Of a stretch of DNA of 64,000 nucleotides, positions 11,725 through 24,500 are shown piece after piece. The translations under genes and the position numbers were made by a program. Source of the stretch: Pseudisothecium myosuroides (taxonomy: Eukaryota; Streptophyta; Bryopsida; Hypnales; Lembophyllaceae); assembly GCA_951799445.1 (NCBI GenBank), contig OX637291.1, forward strand, positions 8,000,501 through 8,064,500, read 5' to 3'. How positions within the stretch are numbered: position 1 is the first letter of the stretch; each line of letters opens with the position of its first letter. Below the pieces are notes generated by a model. The model saw only the letters and a program-made list of their open reading frames with translations, was not told where the DNA came from and searched no databases.

Positions 11725-14606
11725 TTAGGCATCACTATAGCCCCTCCAGACTGCACGGAACTCCTCCCGGAAAGAGTTCAAACGGGCCTTCAAATTTGGA
11801 GTACGGAAACTTGCATGTAGAAACGGCACTGCACCCCACACCAGGCAGTGTGCATGTCAATAAAAGAACCATTTATCTTAACAAAAACGATAAATAAACC
11901 AGACAATACCTTCGTGCTATCCACTGGATACTTATTACAAACATGCCTCATATAGTCAGCGTATCCAAGAAACCACCAAAAATCAACATATGGGTATGAA
12001 ACACTTACAGGTAATTCCAATTATCAAAGAACCAAGAATAGTCAAGATTGCAGAAGAATACCACCATAAGAGAATGGTAACTGCACGACAAGGACCAAAT
12101 CAACGTCAGTCAAACTACCAACAAGAGTCAAATCTGCCTGCTATGTTGAAAGTAAATTCACAGGTTACTGATTTCCTCAGGCTATTCCAAAAGAGAAACG
12201 AAAGACAAGCACTCATGAGATTGTAATTCCCCAAACCCATGACATTTCTGCCACAATTTTGAAAAATCCGCAAGTGACTTCCTTCCACATACCGAATCCC
12301 AAACAACCGACGAAGAGGCGGCGATCACGACCACAGATATAAACCGTGCCTTTCAAGGGACGCCCTCGTGTTCCCGTCCTACACATCAACCATGTATCAG
12401 AATCAGAATTCTAAAATCGTATTTCCCCTGGCATGTCCATACTTGATTATGCCCATGCCCAAGTCCAAGCCCAAAACATAGGATAACCGCTGCGCATGTG
12501 ATAGAAATATAATATACAGCTGAGACTTACTACAGCAGATGGCAGATGTGATACGAGTACGTGACATATTCACAAAAAAAGAAGCATGAGATTCATTAAT
12601 GAGGGAAGAAAAAGTACTTACGAGACAGGGGCACGCAGCTTGTGAGCAAGTGGAGGAGAAATTCTCCTGACAGTCCTTGTCAATTTTTCACTTAGCGTCA
12701 CGGCAAAACTGCAACCCACCAAAAACACATATGAAACAATGACCTTCAAGTAAAACCCACGACATAAGCTACATGCATATAACACACTAAATAAGCAATA
12801 CATAAGTCTAAGGCGTCCTGCAGTCAGTTACCAAGGGTGTTTATTCAAAATTGCAACGTATCAACCCCACTACATTTTCTCATTCCATTGGTCAAGAGAA
12901 GCAAAGACTCAGTTTGTAGAAAAGCGCGGACATAACATAAGAAGCGAGACATAAGAAGCTCGGAAATAATGTCATATGATGCCTTACCTATCGTTGAGAC
13001 AAGCTAGATTGAGAGATGTGAGAAACACCGCCACCAGTGCCAATGGATTTCGTATGAAGGCAATCACTGTGCAGAAACAATAGAGATGAAAGTTGAGAAA
13101 TTGCAAAACTACAAAATGAATAGCATCAACTTCAAGACACAGAATCAAAACTATTTCTCTGCGACTTGTAATACACATTAAAGAAATATTTCAAAACAAT
13201 GAGACCTTGAATACTCTTAAGCAATTTGCAGAAACATTCTAGAGTAAACCAACGATTTAATATTTACTAGCGATAGTCACAGATAAGCGATTAAACCAAG
13301 TCATCACGCAAAATGACTTACCAAGAACAAGGGTCAACAGAACAAAGTAATTTGTGCGATAGCTGCGTCACAAGAACAAGAATGTTTAGTAATTAATACC
13401 GCCAACACACATACACACACACAAAAAGCATGAAAACATGACAACCACGAAGATTACACTCAACCGTAAGAAGCAAAAGCATCCATAACATAATAATTTG
13501 CATTTAATTAAAAAGTCCCATCATCGAATTGGTAAATTAAATCATTCATCTTCAGGCCTATATACAGAGACAACTTTAGATAATAAATTAATCTCCAGAG
13601 CCATGATTCTTACTGATATCTAGTGCAACTTTGATCCTATTTCGAACTACAGTCTATTGCGAGATTAAACCTTTAAGGAAGGACGAAGGATTCATGACTT
13701 TCAAATCACCACTTTGATGGAGCATATTGTGGAATGTATAATTCAAATTGGGGAAATCTTTATATCATTAGATTAACTAAAGAAATTTGCATGCATAGTT
13801 AAAAGAATGAAATTTGAAGAAATAAAAATTCTCATATGAACTGTTCAAAACTGCTAAAATAAATGGGTTAAAAGCAAATTCATGGCGCCGAAAATCTCTG
13901 TTCCTTCAAAGAAACAAGAGTCAGACCTGTAGTATACTCCCAAAAAATAACATCATCTCGTATAGTCTAGGAGAGTAGGAATTGATGCCACTGTAAAGTT
14001 TTCAAAAGTCAAAATTGAGAAACTCAGCATGAGTTTCAGATAATGTACCACAGTTGGTAGATTTCCGTCATCACGACAGACACAGAAATTGAAATGGCTC
14101 TCAATCCTCAAAGAGCATACTGAAGATAATATAAAATGTTTCAAAAAACGTAATCTTAAACGTGAACACAGAAGTTAACCTGTTCGCGAACTACACCCAC
14201 CCGTCAACCTCGCAACCTAAATCCAATTCACATACGTAGTAGTTCTAGTCTATACGGAGAGCTTCTTCAAGGTCCCTCTCCTGGTTTCTACCGGGTAGCT
14301 CGGTTTCCGTGCAGAAAAAGCGGATCTTCAGCGCAAAAGAGGAATTTTATACCCGAATCTACCTATTCCATGCACCACGAGAAGAAGAAGACAATGAACA
14401 AATCCTCCAAATCTCAAAATAACAAGAGAAAGGGAAAGAAGATCTTACTAGTACATGTTGCACTTGAATCGCCCATCCCATTTCGACTGCGACTTGGGAA
14501 CGGTGAATTTGGCGAAAAACTCTGCCAGCGGACGAGGCGGTTGCGACCACTCCACCTCCTTCAAGGCATCCACGAGCTCATCTATCGTCACATTGCTCCA
14601 ATCCAT
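11725..14606 (-). CDS. PRA1A: PRA1 family protein, A-type (prenylated Rab acceptor)
   Basis: This is a complete gene for a 208-residue membrane protein of the PRA1/Yip3 family, which acts with Rab GTPases in vesicle traffic between endomembranes. Its seven exons, in transcription order, are 14606-14449, 13362-13322, 13066-12988, 12708-12622, 12378-12293, 12080-12009 and 11828-11725, all with GT-AG introns and one open frame of 627 nt. The N-terminus MDWSNVTIDELVDALKEVEW and the C-terminal block HASFRTPNLKARLN, FREEFRAVWRGYSDA match plant PRA1.A proteins, which are about 209 residues long. Two hydrophobic blocks (about residues 56-90 and 143-172) are the expected paired membrane segments, separated by the TRTVRRISPP loop. 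AAACCCTAA-type boxes lie about 200 bp upstream. The ATG was chosen from homology and frame. I see no defect. Confidence 0.93.
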
Positions 14607-14796
14607 GGTCTCCTTCCACCAAAATCACCGAAAAAATCGCTCTCCAAAAAACAACGCACTCCACCACGAAATCTAAGCTCCTCCAACGCCTTCTCCTCCA
14701 AGTCAGGTCGATCAAGCACCAGAAAATAGTCTCAAAAATAGTCTCAAAAATGGTCTAGAAAATGGTACGGAGTGTCCGACTTTCCACCTTCTCGAC

Positions 14797-14823
14797 AAAA
14801 CCCTAACGTAAGACGAAACCCTA
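14797..14823. promoter_or_regulatory. Paired telo-box-like motifs upstream of PRA1.A
   Basis: AAAACCCTAA (14797-14806) and GAAACCCTAG (14815-14824) lie about 200 bp upstream of the PRA1.A start codon. AAACCCTAA is the plant telo-box, common in promoters of broadly expressed genes. Its role here is inferred from position. Confidence 0.45.
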
Positions 14824-14829
14824 GTCCAC

Positions 14830-17384
14830 CTCGATCTCCCTCAAAACTGCACGCCAGGACGCAGACTTGGAATCGGCCGAATCGTCAGCGCACGGCGGAA
14901 TCACACAACGTGAGCGATGCGAGGTCACGACGACGACGCGTCAAGCAACGAGAGATTCCGACGCTGCGAAAGACGCAGGGGAAGGAAGGACGACGACAAG
15001 GAGGAGGAGAAGAAGCTGCAAATACAAAGATCACCGTCGATCAATAGAAAGCTCTCGAGTGTGTGTGGTTTGGGTAGTCAATGGAGGTTGACTTGGCCTT
15101 CAAGGCAACTGTGAACCAACCTTGAGTGAGTGACAATTTCACTACAATTATTTTTTATTTTTTAAATAGTGCTCTTTTGGGCTCATAGTCATTGTAACAA
15201 AGTGTCAATAAACTTGTTGCTTTTCCTCATAAATTTCCTAAATTTATCGTAAACAAAAAGGGATACACGTCTCATTCTCCCATTGGCTATTAAGCGTTTA
15301 CAAAAAATTTAAAAGGGGTACACATGTAATTTTTTTACTGGTTGTAAAATTTTTACATTCAAAAATTTGAGCATGAACCCCTTTCAAAATGAATTCAACA
15401 ATGTTGTTTACAAAGCCACTCCAAAACCATATTTGTATTCCAGTTTGGAACCCAATCGATATGGAATATATCTGTAGGAATTCGTGTAAAAATATATATA
15501 CTATGTATGTATTTTATATTTCAAATTAAATACCCATACCCATATTTTATATTTCTAATTCTATATCCGTATTCTATAAATGTATTTGTATTCATATTTG
15601 GACAGACAAGATCGTTTGTTTTACGGACATCAACGGCTTTGGTTTTCATCAAAAGATTGATGGCATTTTGGGGGGCAGGAATTTTTTTTGAACTTAGATC
15701 AACGGCTCTGGATTTTTTAAAGGAGAGAGAAATTGAAATAGAAACACATTGTTTGCTTCTTTTCGCCTCATTTTAATTGGTAGTCAAAATTTACAAAAAA
15801 ATGTCAAAGATTGTGTCAAAATTAATAATTTTTGAACTTTCTTCTTGGTAACGTTGGATCAGTTAATTTCAAGCTCAAATTCGAAAGTATTTCTAATTTT
15901 AGATAATAAATAATAAATAAATATACATTTCAAAATTTTCAACATTTGAATATTGAAATTAGGATTTGAGAATTTGATTGGTTGACCTTTGAAATTTTTA
16001 TATGACATTTGGATACAATGTTGAGATGCTATTTTTGGACTTCATCTAATCTCAACCGCAATAGACCTACATATAAAAAATATAAAAAAAATTTCAATGA
16101 ATATTGGTAATTACATATCGTCATTCCTTATCAATTTTTTTCTTCATTAACAACTATTTTTGTACAAATGTTTACATCCATGTGGGGTACATTTAAATTG
16201 GTGTTAGAAATAGTGTTGGGTACTTGAATCTAGTCTAATGGTGAATCTCAATTCATACTTGTTTTTTTTATATGAATAGAATTTAAATTGATGGAACAAC
16301 TACCATGACACTTGTAAGATGAGATGAAATTTTCCTTCCCTTTCTACAAAGATTGCTTTAAAATTTTCATTTTCACTAAATTATTAAATTAGATATAAAG
16401 AATACATCCTATATAACATTTTATGGATCACAAAAGCAATTCATTTCTTCATATTACTTTTTTAAAAGCTTTATTTAGCTAATATAATACACATTTAATT
16501 TTATATTCATTCATCTAATATTTTAAGATTTTTGTGTTGATTTAAAAAAAAAATTGAAGCTAACATACATTTTCAAATCTCCTTTTTGTAAGTATTCTAT
16601 AGTTCAAGAGCTCTTGTATAATTTACTCTATGGACTAATTCTTTCCCAATTCAAAAAAAGAATTCTTAAAATTATGTGCAAAAAATAAGTAATAAAAAAT
16701 CTTTATAAATCATTAGTTTAGGAATTTTATAATTTATAAACATATAACAAAAAGTATCTTGTGAAAATCACTAGTATTCAATTCACAATCAAATTTAGTA
16801 AGGATTTGAATTTGGGCTTCAATTGTTATCCATAAATATTGGTTAACGCAATGGTAGATTCAACCATATTAACACAATCTACTGGTTATAATTTTTGTTT
16901 GAAAACCATTATTAGATTATTTGTCTAAGTTGCACTATACAATGTATGGCATTTTATTTTTGAAAATTTAGACTACCGGTACCTCAAGTTTTATAAGGAA
17001 TTAATTGAGTTCCTTTTGTACCATCGAGAATACTATATATAAGCTACTAATATTTGAATTAAAAAATTAGCAATAATTAGAAGAAAGATAAGAAAAAGGA
17101 TCCACAAGTATTCAATTTCATCTCAAGGCCCTATATTCTTGTTTTGTAAAGATTGCTTCAGTAAACTATTCAAAAATATTATACAACTTGTTCTAAAAAA
17201 TAGTCATTTAAAAATCTGATTGACTTTGTGCTTCAAATTGGACAAATGTGTTTTTTACAAAAAATTGAGACCTATATTGATATTGAATTGCCTACTTGGC
17301 ACTACTTTTGGCACTCAATTCTCTCCAAAGAATTTAATACAATTGACCATCCTCTTTAATTACTATTAGTTGTATATCTAATAG
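14830..17384. other. Intergenic stretch: GC-richer promoter side, then AT-rich
   Basis: Positions 14770-15110 are rich in CG dinucleotides and arginine-coding open frames. This looks like the promoter side of PRA1.A and not a gene. From about 15120 to 17384 the sequence is strongly AT-rich, with no exon, RNA or clear repeat that I can support. Confidence 0.5.
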
Positions 17385-17990
17385 TATAACATATCTTGTT
17401 TAGAGTAGCAATCTAGGGGTGCACCTAGGACAAATTTTAACATATCTTGTCTGAAGTCCTTGCTTTATATAACAAACAAGGGCTAATAGACATGTCTTAT
17501 AAAAGTTGAGTTGGCACAAATTTGGACATATCTTGTCTAGGGGTTTGTTATAGATGACAAATGGATTTAGAAGACATAATTGGTCTAAAAGCCTTGCTTT
17601 AGATGATACATATAGTTCCAAGAATATATCTTGTCATTAGAGAAAATTTGGGGCCTTTACACATCCGCAAGACTCTGGACCAATGTCTTCAAAAGTCCAA
17701 GTAAAAAATTAATGTTTTTTTGAAGAAAAATACTAATTTTTATTTGGACTGCTAGTCTAGCTTCAACAGTCTTGTAGATGCTTTATTTTTCTATAATGTT
17801 TAAGATTGCAATCTAAAGTCCTAACTTGGACAAATTGGGACACATCTTAGCTAGGGTCACTACTTTGAATGGCATATAGGATTTAGAGGATATATTTGTC
17901 TAGAGTGGCTAATATTTAGGGTTTAAAGAACATATCTTGGTTAGGGTCGCAATCTAATGTTGAAACTAGGAAAAATTAGGACGTATATTA
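17385..17990. repeat. Degenerate tandem array around CATATCTTG
   Basis: Variants of ACATATCTTGTCTAGGG followed by a CTTGCTTTA or GCAATCTA segment recur about every 60-110 bp. The array is decayed and non-coding. Confidence 0.5.
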
Positions 17991-18109
17991 TTGAGGGATG
18001 ATTTAAAATTAGAACATAAGTTTTAGGAAAAAAATGAATATTGTATATCTTTACCAAGTGGCTAGACAATGAAATGAAAAAAATATGAATACTATGTATC
18101 ACAATGTAT

Positions 18110-18350
18110 GCATTTCCTCAATTAATATGTACCTACTCTTGAAGAAAGGTTTTTAGAACATCTGCTACAAAAAACTTTGACTCTTTATAACTTTTGCATA
18201 CAATATCCAAATGATGCATTCTTTGATGCATTGAAATCTCCTATCAATTAACTTACCAGTGAGAAAATATAAATTTTTCACCTGACTAATAATAGAAACG
18301 GTCCACAGTTAGAAAAAGTGACGGTTTGGGGTGTCCCTACCTTAGGGTGC
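18110..18350 (+). repeat. Partial third copy of the 28.8/59.3 kb repeat block
   Basis: The order of landmarks matches 29290-29500 and 60080-60290: an ATATGTACCTA segment, GAAGAAA, a TTTAGAACATCT segment, AAATTTGACTAGT-like sequence and GGGTGTCCCTA. Divergence is high. It ends about 200 bp before the RPS24 start codon. Confidence 0.5.
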
Positions 18351-18455
18351 ACTTGTCCCAGACGCAGTGCAATTAGAGAGCGTTCAGTGTACCAGCACAC
18401 CAAAGTAGGGTATTGACGTCAAATTGGGACATAAAAGTATGGTACCCACGGCAAA

Positions 18456-18464
18456 TTAGGGTTT
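18456..18464 (-). promoter_or_regulatory. Telo-box upstream of RPS24
   Basis: TTAGGGTTT on the plus strand is the reverse of the telo-box AAACCCTAA, about 100 bp before the RPS24 ATG. Telo-boxes are typical of plant ribosomal-protein promoters. A related TTAGGGTT occurs in intron 1 near 18697. Confidence 0.6.
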
Positions 18465-18566
18465 GCGGTTCGGGAGTCTAGTGCAACTCCACGCTCTTTG
18501 ATCGCCCTCTTTTGTGCGCATTTCGTTCTCTTTGCTGCACCGCAAGCGGAACTTCTGCTTGCAGCG

Positions 18567-19557
18567 ATGGCGGAAAAGGCGTGCACCGTGCGCACGAGGA
18601 AGTTTATGACCAACAGGCTGTTGGCCCGCAAGCAGTTCGTAAGCATCCACCTACAGAGACCACCGAATTTCCATTCCATTCCTGGGGTTTTGAGATTTAG
18701 GGTTGCGCTCGGTTTTGATGCTGGGGCGGCGATGTTGTGCAGGTCATCGATGTGCTTCACCCCGGACGTGCCAATGTGTCGAAGGTGAGTCCTTTGGTGG
18801 AATTCGCTACATATTTGAATTAGTTTAGGTTAAAGTTCTGGGTGGCAGAGGAGCTGAAGTTCGGATTTTCTGCACAGGCTGAGTTGAAGGAGAAGCTGAC
18901 CAAGCTGTACGAGGTGCGGGATCCCCAGTCTATCTTCGTGTTCGGCTTCAGGACGCAATTCGGAGGTGGCAAGTCTACGGGCTTTGGCCTCATTTACGAT
19001 TCTGTGGACTCTGCGAAGAAATACGAGCCCAAGTATAGGCTCATTAGGGTAATTTTCTACTTTGAGTTCCCGTAGTGTCATTCGTTGAGGTACCGGCTTT
19101 ACGCTTGGATGGAGAGTTGCTTGTGACGGAGAAGATTGGCTCTAGTACGGTACCGACGTTATGGATTTGGGTGTAATTGCAGAATGGACTGGCGACCAAG
19201 GTGGAGAAGTCCAGGAAGCAGATCAAGGAGCGCAAGAACCGTTCCAAGAAGATCAGGGGTGTGAAGAAGGTACGTGATGGTCTAAATGGCATGTCTAATG
19301 ACTAGAGTTGCCTGTGGAAGTGCGCTTTTCAATGCAATGCAGTGACATGTTTCAGTCTCCCTCTTCGACCCCAGATCATGGGCTGAACCCCGTTTTTTGG
19401 TTGTATGCAATAGAAGCAAAAAACACAAGATACACAATGAGCGTGCTGGATTATGAACTTTTTCAATCTTGATTAATCGAAAAATTCTAAGAGCTCTCAT
19501 TTTGGATGGGTTGGGTTGCAGGCAAAGGCCGCTGGAGATGGCAAGAAGAAGAAGTAA
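18567..19557 (+). CDS. RPS24: 40S ribosomal protein S24 (eS24)
   Basis: This is a complete gene for the eS24 protein of the small cytosolic ribosomal subunit, 135 residues. Its five exons are 18567-18638, 18743-18784, 18878-19048, 19183-19269 and 19522-19557, all phase 0 with GT-AG introns. Conserved blocks are [70 protein letters not shown] and [20 protein letters not shown], ending in a lysine-rich tail KKKK. Length and every block match the family. The start is fixed by [14 protein letters not shown] telo-box lies just upstream, fitting regulation with other ribosomal-protein genes. Nothing is odd. Confidence 0.97.
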
Positions 19558-20778
19558 GCTGGGACGGTGCCCCTGAAATGTTGTAGGCAGGGAGAATTAT
19601 AGTCCCCGGTGGATTCATTTGAGGCAATCTAGACTAGACGAGGGTTTTTTGAGCGAATCCAGGCCTTTTATTATTAACTTGCGTTTTATGTTTGCCTTGC
19701 CAGAGGATGTCATATGTTTGGCTTCCGACTTTTCCTTAAAAACTCGCTTTCTCGATCTTCTTATGTGTTCGAAGTGCCACTGGTTCCTTATTTCCTTTGA
19801 TGTCGCTCTCTGAAAGTCTGCATTTGTGTTTGCATACGTTGGATGTTCAGGTTGTTTAGCTTTTGGGCTTGTGTAATGGGTTTTGTAATCATTGACTGAG
19901 GAGTCACTCGAATTAGTATTCTGTATTTTAGACACTTGCCGACAGCGCTATGATTCTAATCATTGGATTAACTACTAAGGTCTGAGCACCCATTTTCATT
20001 TTTGCTCAAAGATATGCACGAAAAATATGAGCATGACTGGGGACGGAAGGTATGCTAAACCGTCAAAAGCATCTGCAAGCATCTGCAATGCATCCGTCAC
20101 TAGGGTACAGAAACGGCATCATCCAAGTGAGCCCCGGAAACTGAATTTTTAAAGGCTAAACCAAGAGTGGAGAAAAAACTTGGGTTTGTTGAGAGACTGG
20201 CTGTCTTCACTGGTCAATACCGGTGCCGGTGCTCTTCTCCGGCTATGCATTGCAAATGCCCTCACGAAAGGAACCCATTTGAAGTGATCATGTGTCATTA
20301 TGTGGATCTACCGTTTGAGTGCTCATTGTATTCTTTTCAATATTTGTGTTTGATTTATGGTTGTCCCTACCAGTGGTACTCTATTCATGAAATTCAGAAG
20401 GTGTGAAGATATCCTTCATTTCCAACTCTAGTTTTAATGTTGTGTTTCCCTTTGACTTCCAATATGAGTAAATAATAATCAATGGGGTACATCCCACCCT
20501 TTAGTTTGAACATAGAAGGTATATAATAAGAGACATGGGGATTGGAAGTTGATCATGAGTTCATCCAACTTTGAAAGTTGCATGTGAAACAAAGTGGAAT
20601 ACATCCCATCACATAATTTGTGATCTTGTAAAATTCAAATTACATTCAATTTGGAAGCCCTCATAAACTAAGTAATGAAACCTTTCCTAATTTGTTTTGT
20701 AACCAAACGAATGGAATCAAACAAAGTCATGGAGTTTCATACTCTATTTTATGGTTGCCAAATAACTGCAATACAATA
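19558..20778. other. RPS24 3' flank and intergenic stretch
   Basis: The first few hundred bases are probably the RPS24 3' untranslated region. The rest shows no gene. Opposed open frames at 19615-19935 have no recognisable domain. Confidence 0.5.
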
Positions 20779-21007
20779 TTAACCCTTGAAGGACAAGCTA
20801 GTGACCATGGAAATCATCCATTTTGGTACCGTGTGAATGATTGGTTTAAAAAAATCTAGAAACACTCATTGGAAGTCAAACTACTATAGAAGACCTCCCC
20901 ATTTAACACAAAATTCTGAGTTTGAATAGTTGCACTTCTGTCCTGCATGGAGAGATTCTTTGTCATCCATCGACCGAAAAATGGCCGCAACATCGTTTAA
21001 GGGTTAC
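20779..21007 (+). mobile_element. TTAA-type miniature element (family D, copy 2)
   Basis: It begins TTAACCCTTGAAGGAC and ends TTTAAGGGTTAC, an imperfect inverted repeat of about 229 bp. It is homologous to 59605-59834 (inverted) and to 10513-10745. It sits in the 3' flank of the PI-PLC gene. Confidence 0.65.
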
Positions 21008-21519
21008 TGGCATAATGCAGCTATAAAATTACATAAAGCATTTTAATTTCATTCTTAGTTGAAAGTAATAACTACGTTGCCAGAGTAAAGATACATTAAG
21101 GCGGACTACAGCCATAAGCAAGAATTTTCTACAAATCCCATATTGCAACCACTACTTGTGTGAGCTCCTAAAACAAACCGAACTGTATCCAAAAGAATTT
21201 TCTTACAACATGCCAATACTGTAGTTGATTCCAGCGCAATCTTCGGTTTCCTTTCGTCAAATGATGCAAAATCTCTACACTGGAATGAGACTTATCCAAG
21301 CTCATAACAATTATATATACCAGGACCATTTCCCCCAATCTGTCAATTGAAAGATTGAGAGCCAAGCATTTGTGAAGACCCCTATGAACCGCAATCCCCA
21401 AGGCTTTTTAATTTCGTGTGCCCTTCAACAAGCAAAAGCAAAGAGGAAAAAAAGGAACCCTCCAACTCTGGTATATAATGTTGTGTTCTGTTTCTGTTGT
21501 ATGAGCTACCAATATGAGC
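21008..21519. other. 3' flank of the PI-PLC gene
   Basis: This is probably the 3' untranslated region and flank of the minus-strand gene that stops at 21520. No other feature is supported. Confidence 0.5.
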
Positions 21520-24500
21520 TCACAGTGATCTCATCGTAAAATGACACAAGAGCTTCGATTTCCGAGGTTGTCCCCTCCTGGACTGCAATTCCACAGCTCG
21601 AATTCCTTGCCTGAGCTCCGTAACTGGGACGCAAGATTGGCCCACCATATCATCTCGGCAGAAGTCATGCTCCTTCACTTCCAACCTCAGGATTGCCAGC
21701 TCCGGCACTGAAACCAAAAACACAACTCTAAGCATCAGATCTAAACCATAAAAATACTAAAACCTTGTAGGCTGTATCGCTCAAAAAAGAAAACCATGCT
21801 CCCATTTTGAAAAATTGCGTAAGAAATCATCCAATCCATTGAGAGAGAAACAATTTGATTTCGATTTCCAACTTTTAGACAGCATCAAGCTCTATTGAGT
21901 GATCTCCCAATGAAAGTACACTCCAACATAGATGGATAAAATGCTTGAAATAATGGAAAGAGTATCATCTTCCTTAGTTCATGTTTTAAAGCGATTGGAT
22001 CCACTTGAATTCATCCCAAGTGATCAAGTAAAATATGGGACTGACCTCGAATTGGGAATGTAAACTCCTCATCTTCCCAGTGAGGCTCCCGGGATCGATT
22101 TACTACTCGTGTCTTTTGCTTCACTTCGTCACCATACATGCCGTGGATCCCAATCTGATGTCCAAAAACATTAAGCAATGGTCAATTTCAACATCGACAT
22201 ATCTCACCACTTTCAGATACTAAGTGAATCTTTGACAACTGTATGGTCCTGATTTGCTATGTTCCCAAAAAGTTTCTGTGTAATCAAAATTAACCCCTAA
22301 ATGCTATTGTAAGACAAACGTCCCATTCATCATATTCAACCACTCCTTACAACTAACTAATAGGTAGGAATATTCGGTATTGTCAGGCTTGCGAGCAAGA
22401 TCGCATCATAATAGTGCGATTTGCAACACGAATGGTCCCTCTTGAATTATGGAATATCCAACATACCATTTCAGGATTGAGCAGTTTAATGATCACATAC
22501 ATCCTCAATAACCTCTTTAAGGCAACAAGGTGCACTCGTACCTTAACAAAATAGTCTGGCTTCTTCAAAACGTCGTAGTTTTTGTGCCAGTCAGTCCCCA
22601 ATAGAACTCTCACCTGCACAGAAGGAACAAAAAGTCACCATGCTGCAAATAGAACGTGATCTTCACCCACTATGAAACTCCAAATTACAAGGAAAATTTC
22701 TGCTTCAAAAAATGAAAACAGGATGCTGAAAAACAACCATAAATAAGGTTATCAGTAAAAATTTCTTATGTCACAGAAAAGTTTAGACAGCATCACAATT
22801 AGAGTCTTCCCTATGATTCACAGGGAGATCTCATGAATCACAGAAAGGATTCTTCCAATGATGTTGTCTAAAAGTTCCTGTAACAGAAAAAATTTATCGA
22901 AAAAACTATTCATAAATAATGAACAGCAGAGAGTTGAAGTTTGTTTTAATTAGTCTGAAAATGAAGAACTGAAAAACTTCAACTCTCTTAACCTTAAACC
23001 CTGAACCCTAAACCCTAAATCCCCAATATAAGGCAGAATAACAAATTGCACCGAAAATGAGCCAAATGGGAGGAGAGATGCTCACCTTCAGTTCAAGCTT
23101 CGGTTCCAGCTCAGTCATAAATTCAGGGTTGGATGATTTTAGGTAACGGAAGTTGGAGCCAGGAAGGAGAATATCCGGCTTCTTGACATAGCCACAACCA
23201 CCGTTTTTACTGAAGAAGGCTCGGGATATCCATACAGGCCGATCACGCCCTTGCATATTGATGGCGGCCACTTGCATCCCATGACGCCACGCATCCAAAG
23301 GATCCGCGTTTGATGAGTTGAACCGAAGCCCGAATGGATACACTCTCCCCAAATTGGTCTGTGAGAATCTGGAAAACCACCACAAATGGGATTTCCACAT
23401 CAGTAAGAATCATAAAGTCCTAATGACCTCAGTTACTTGCTGTCCTAAACAAACAAAATCTTAAAGCCTAACTGCCCAAATGAGCAAAAACGCACCAGTG
23501 AAAACATGTGCAAGCGATGAACCTAAAATGCTGCAATAGAAAACTTCAAAACAAGAGTGTCTCACTTGATCAAAGAATTCGGGTGACGCTCGATGAAGTC
23601 ATCCAGTAGCGACTCACTCAAATTTGCCATGATAGCATTCTCCCCAGCAGTCAAAGGCCGTCCTTTCTCATGCTTCGGCTTCATCTCGGAAGGTTTCTGA
23701 CAATGGATGTACAGAAGCTCCTCAAACTCAGGATCGGTGGGAACCTCGGCGTCGTCACTCACTGGAGACATGGACATTGACCTTGTTCTTAAAGCCCTTA
23801 ACTCATCCACCATTTGATGTTGGCGTCGGTGAATCACCTTCTCTCTTCGAGAATGGGAGCCTTCTCCTTCTAAGTCGCTGCTGTCTGATGTGTAATCGTT
23901 GAATGAGTTCTTGAGCACTTTCTCTGCAAATGCAGGACGTTGTACAACCTGCAAGAGATTGACGATGGACAGCTTAACATCGATTTTTCGCAGTGAAGAG
24001 GATCACAAGAAATAAAGGAGTGCAGTCAAAATAAAAGGTGACTACGGAGGACAACACCTAGGACTTCAAATGAGTAAAGATAATTTCATACTAAGTAGAT
24101 CTAAGAAAAATCCTAAAGGATATGTTTGTGCTTAGTGGAGCATTACCAATCCAACACTTTGATAGGAGGAGCACAAATGTGAAATGTGTTCATTTGTACT
24201 GCCCCTTTTACAGCAACTTTGGGTTGATGATTCTCTTAAGCACCAGTTAGAGCCACGTAATAGTCCTTTGAGAGTACATTAATTCAAAGTTAATTCAAAA
24301 TTTAGGATATAGCAGATTGACCTATATACAATTGCTGGTTATATGTTACCTTATGAACTTAATTGATAGCATTAAGGCATGATAATAATTCAAAAAAGAA
24401 GTAATGGTTACAAGTCTTCCGGCTCCAAACGAGCAGGAATCAGCCCAAAGTCGATGTCTCCCTTAGTTACAAGAAGCCAATGGAGAATAAGAGCTGCAAG

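Noticed and set aside
14772..15114. Overlapping plus-strand open frames rich in Arg and Ser
   Set aside because: Three frames are open at once over a CG-rich stretch just upstream of PRA1.A, which is a composition effect in a promoter region.
18419..18788. Open frames on both strands around RPS24 exon 1
   Set aside because: They overlap the RPS24 exons or promoter in other frames and are shadows of the real gene.
22290..22310. TTAACCCCTAAATGC in a PI-PLC intron as a family A insertion
   Set aside because: Only a left end is present. The following sequence does not match family A and no right end is found before exon 22542-22613.
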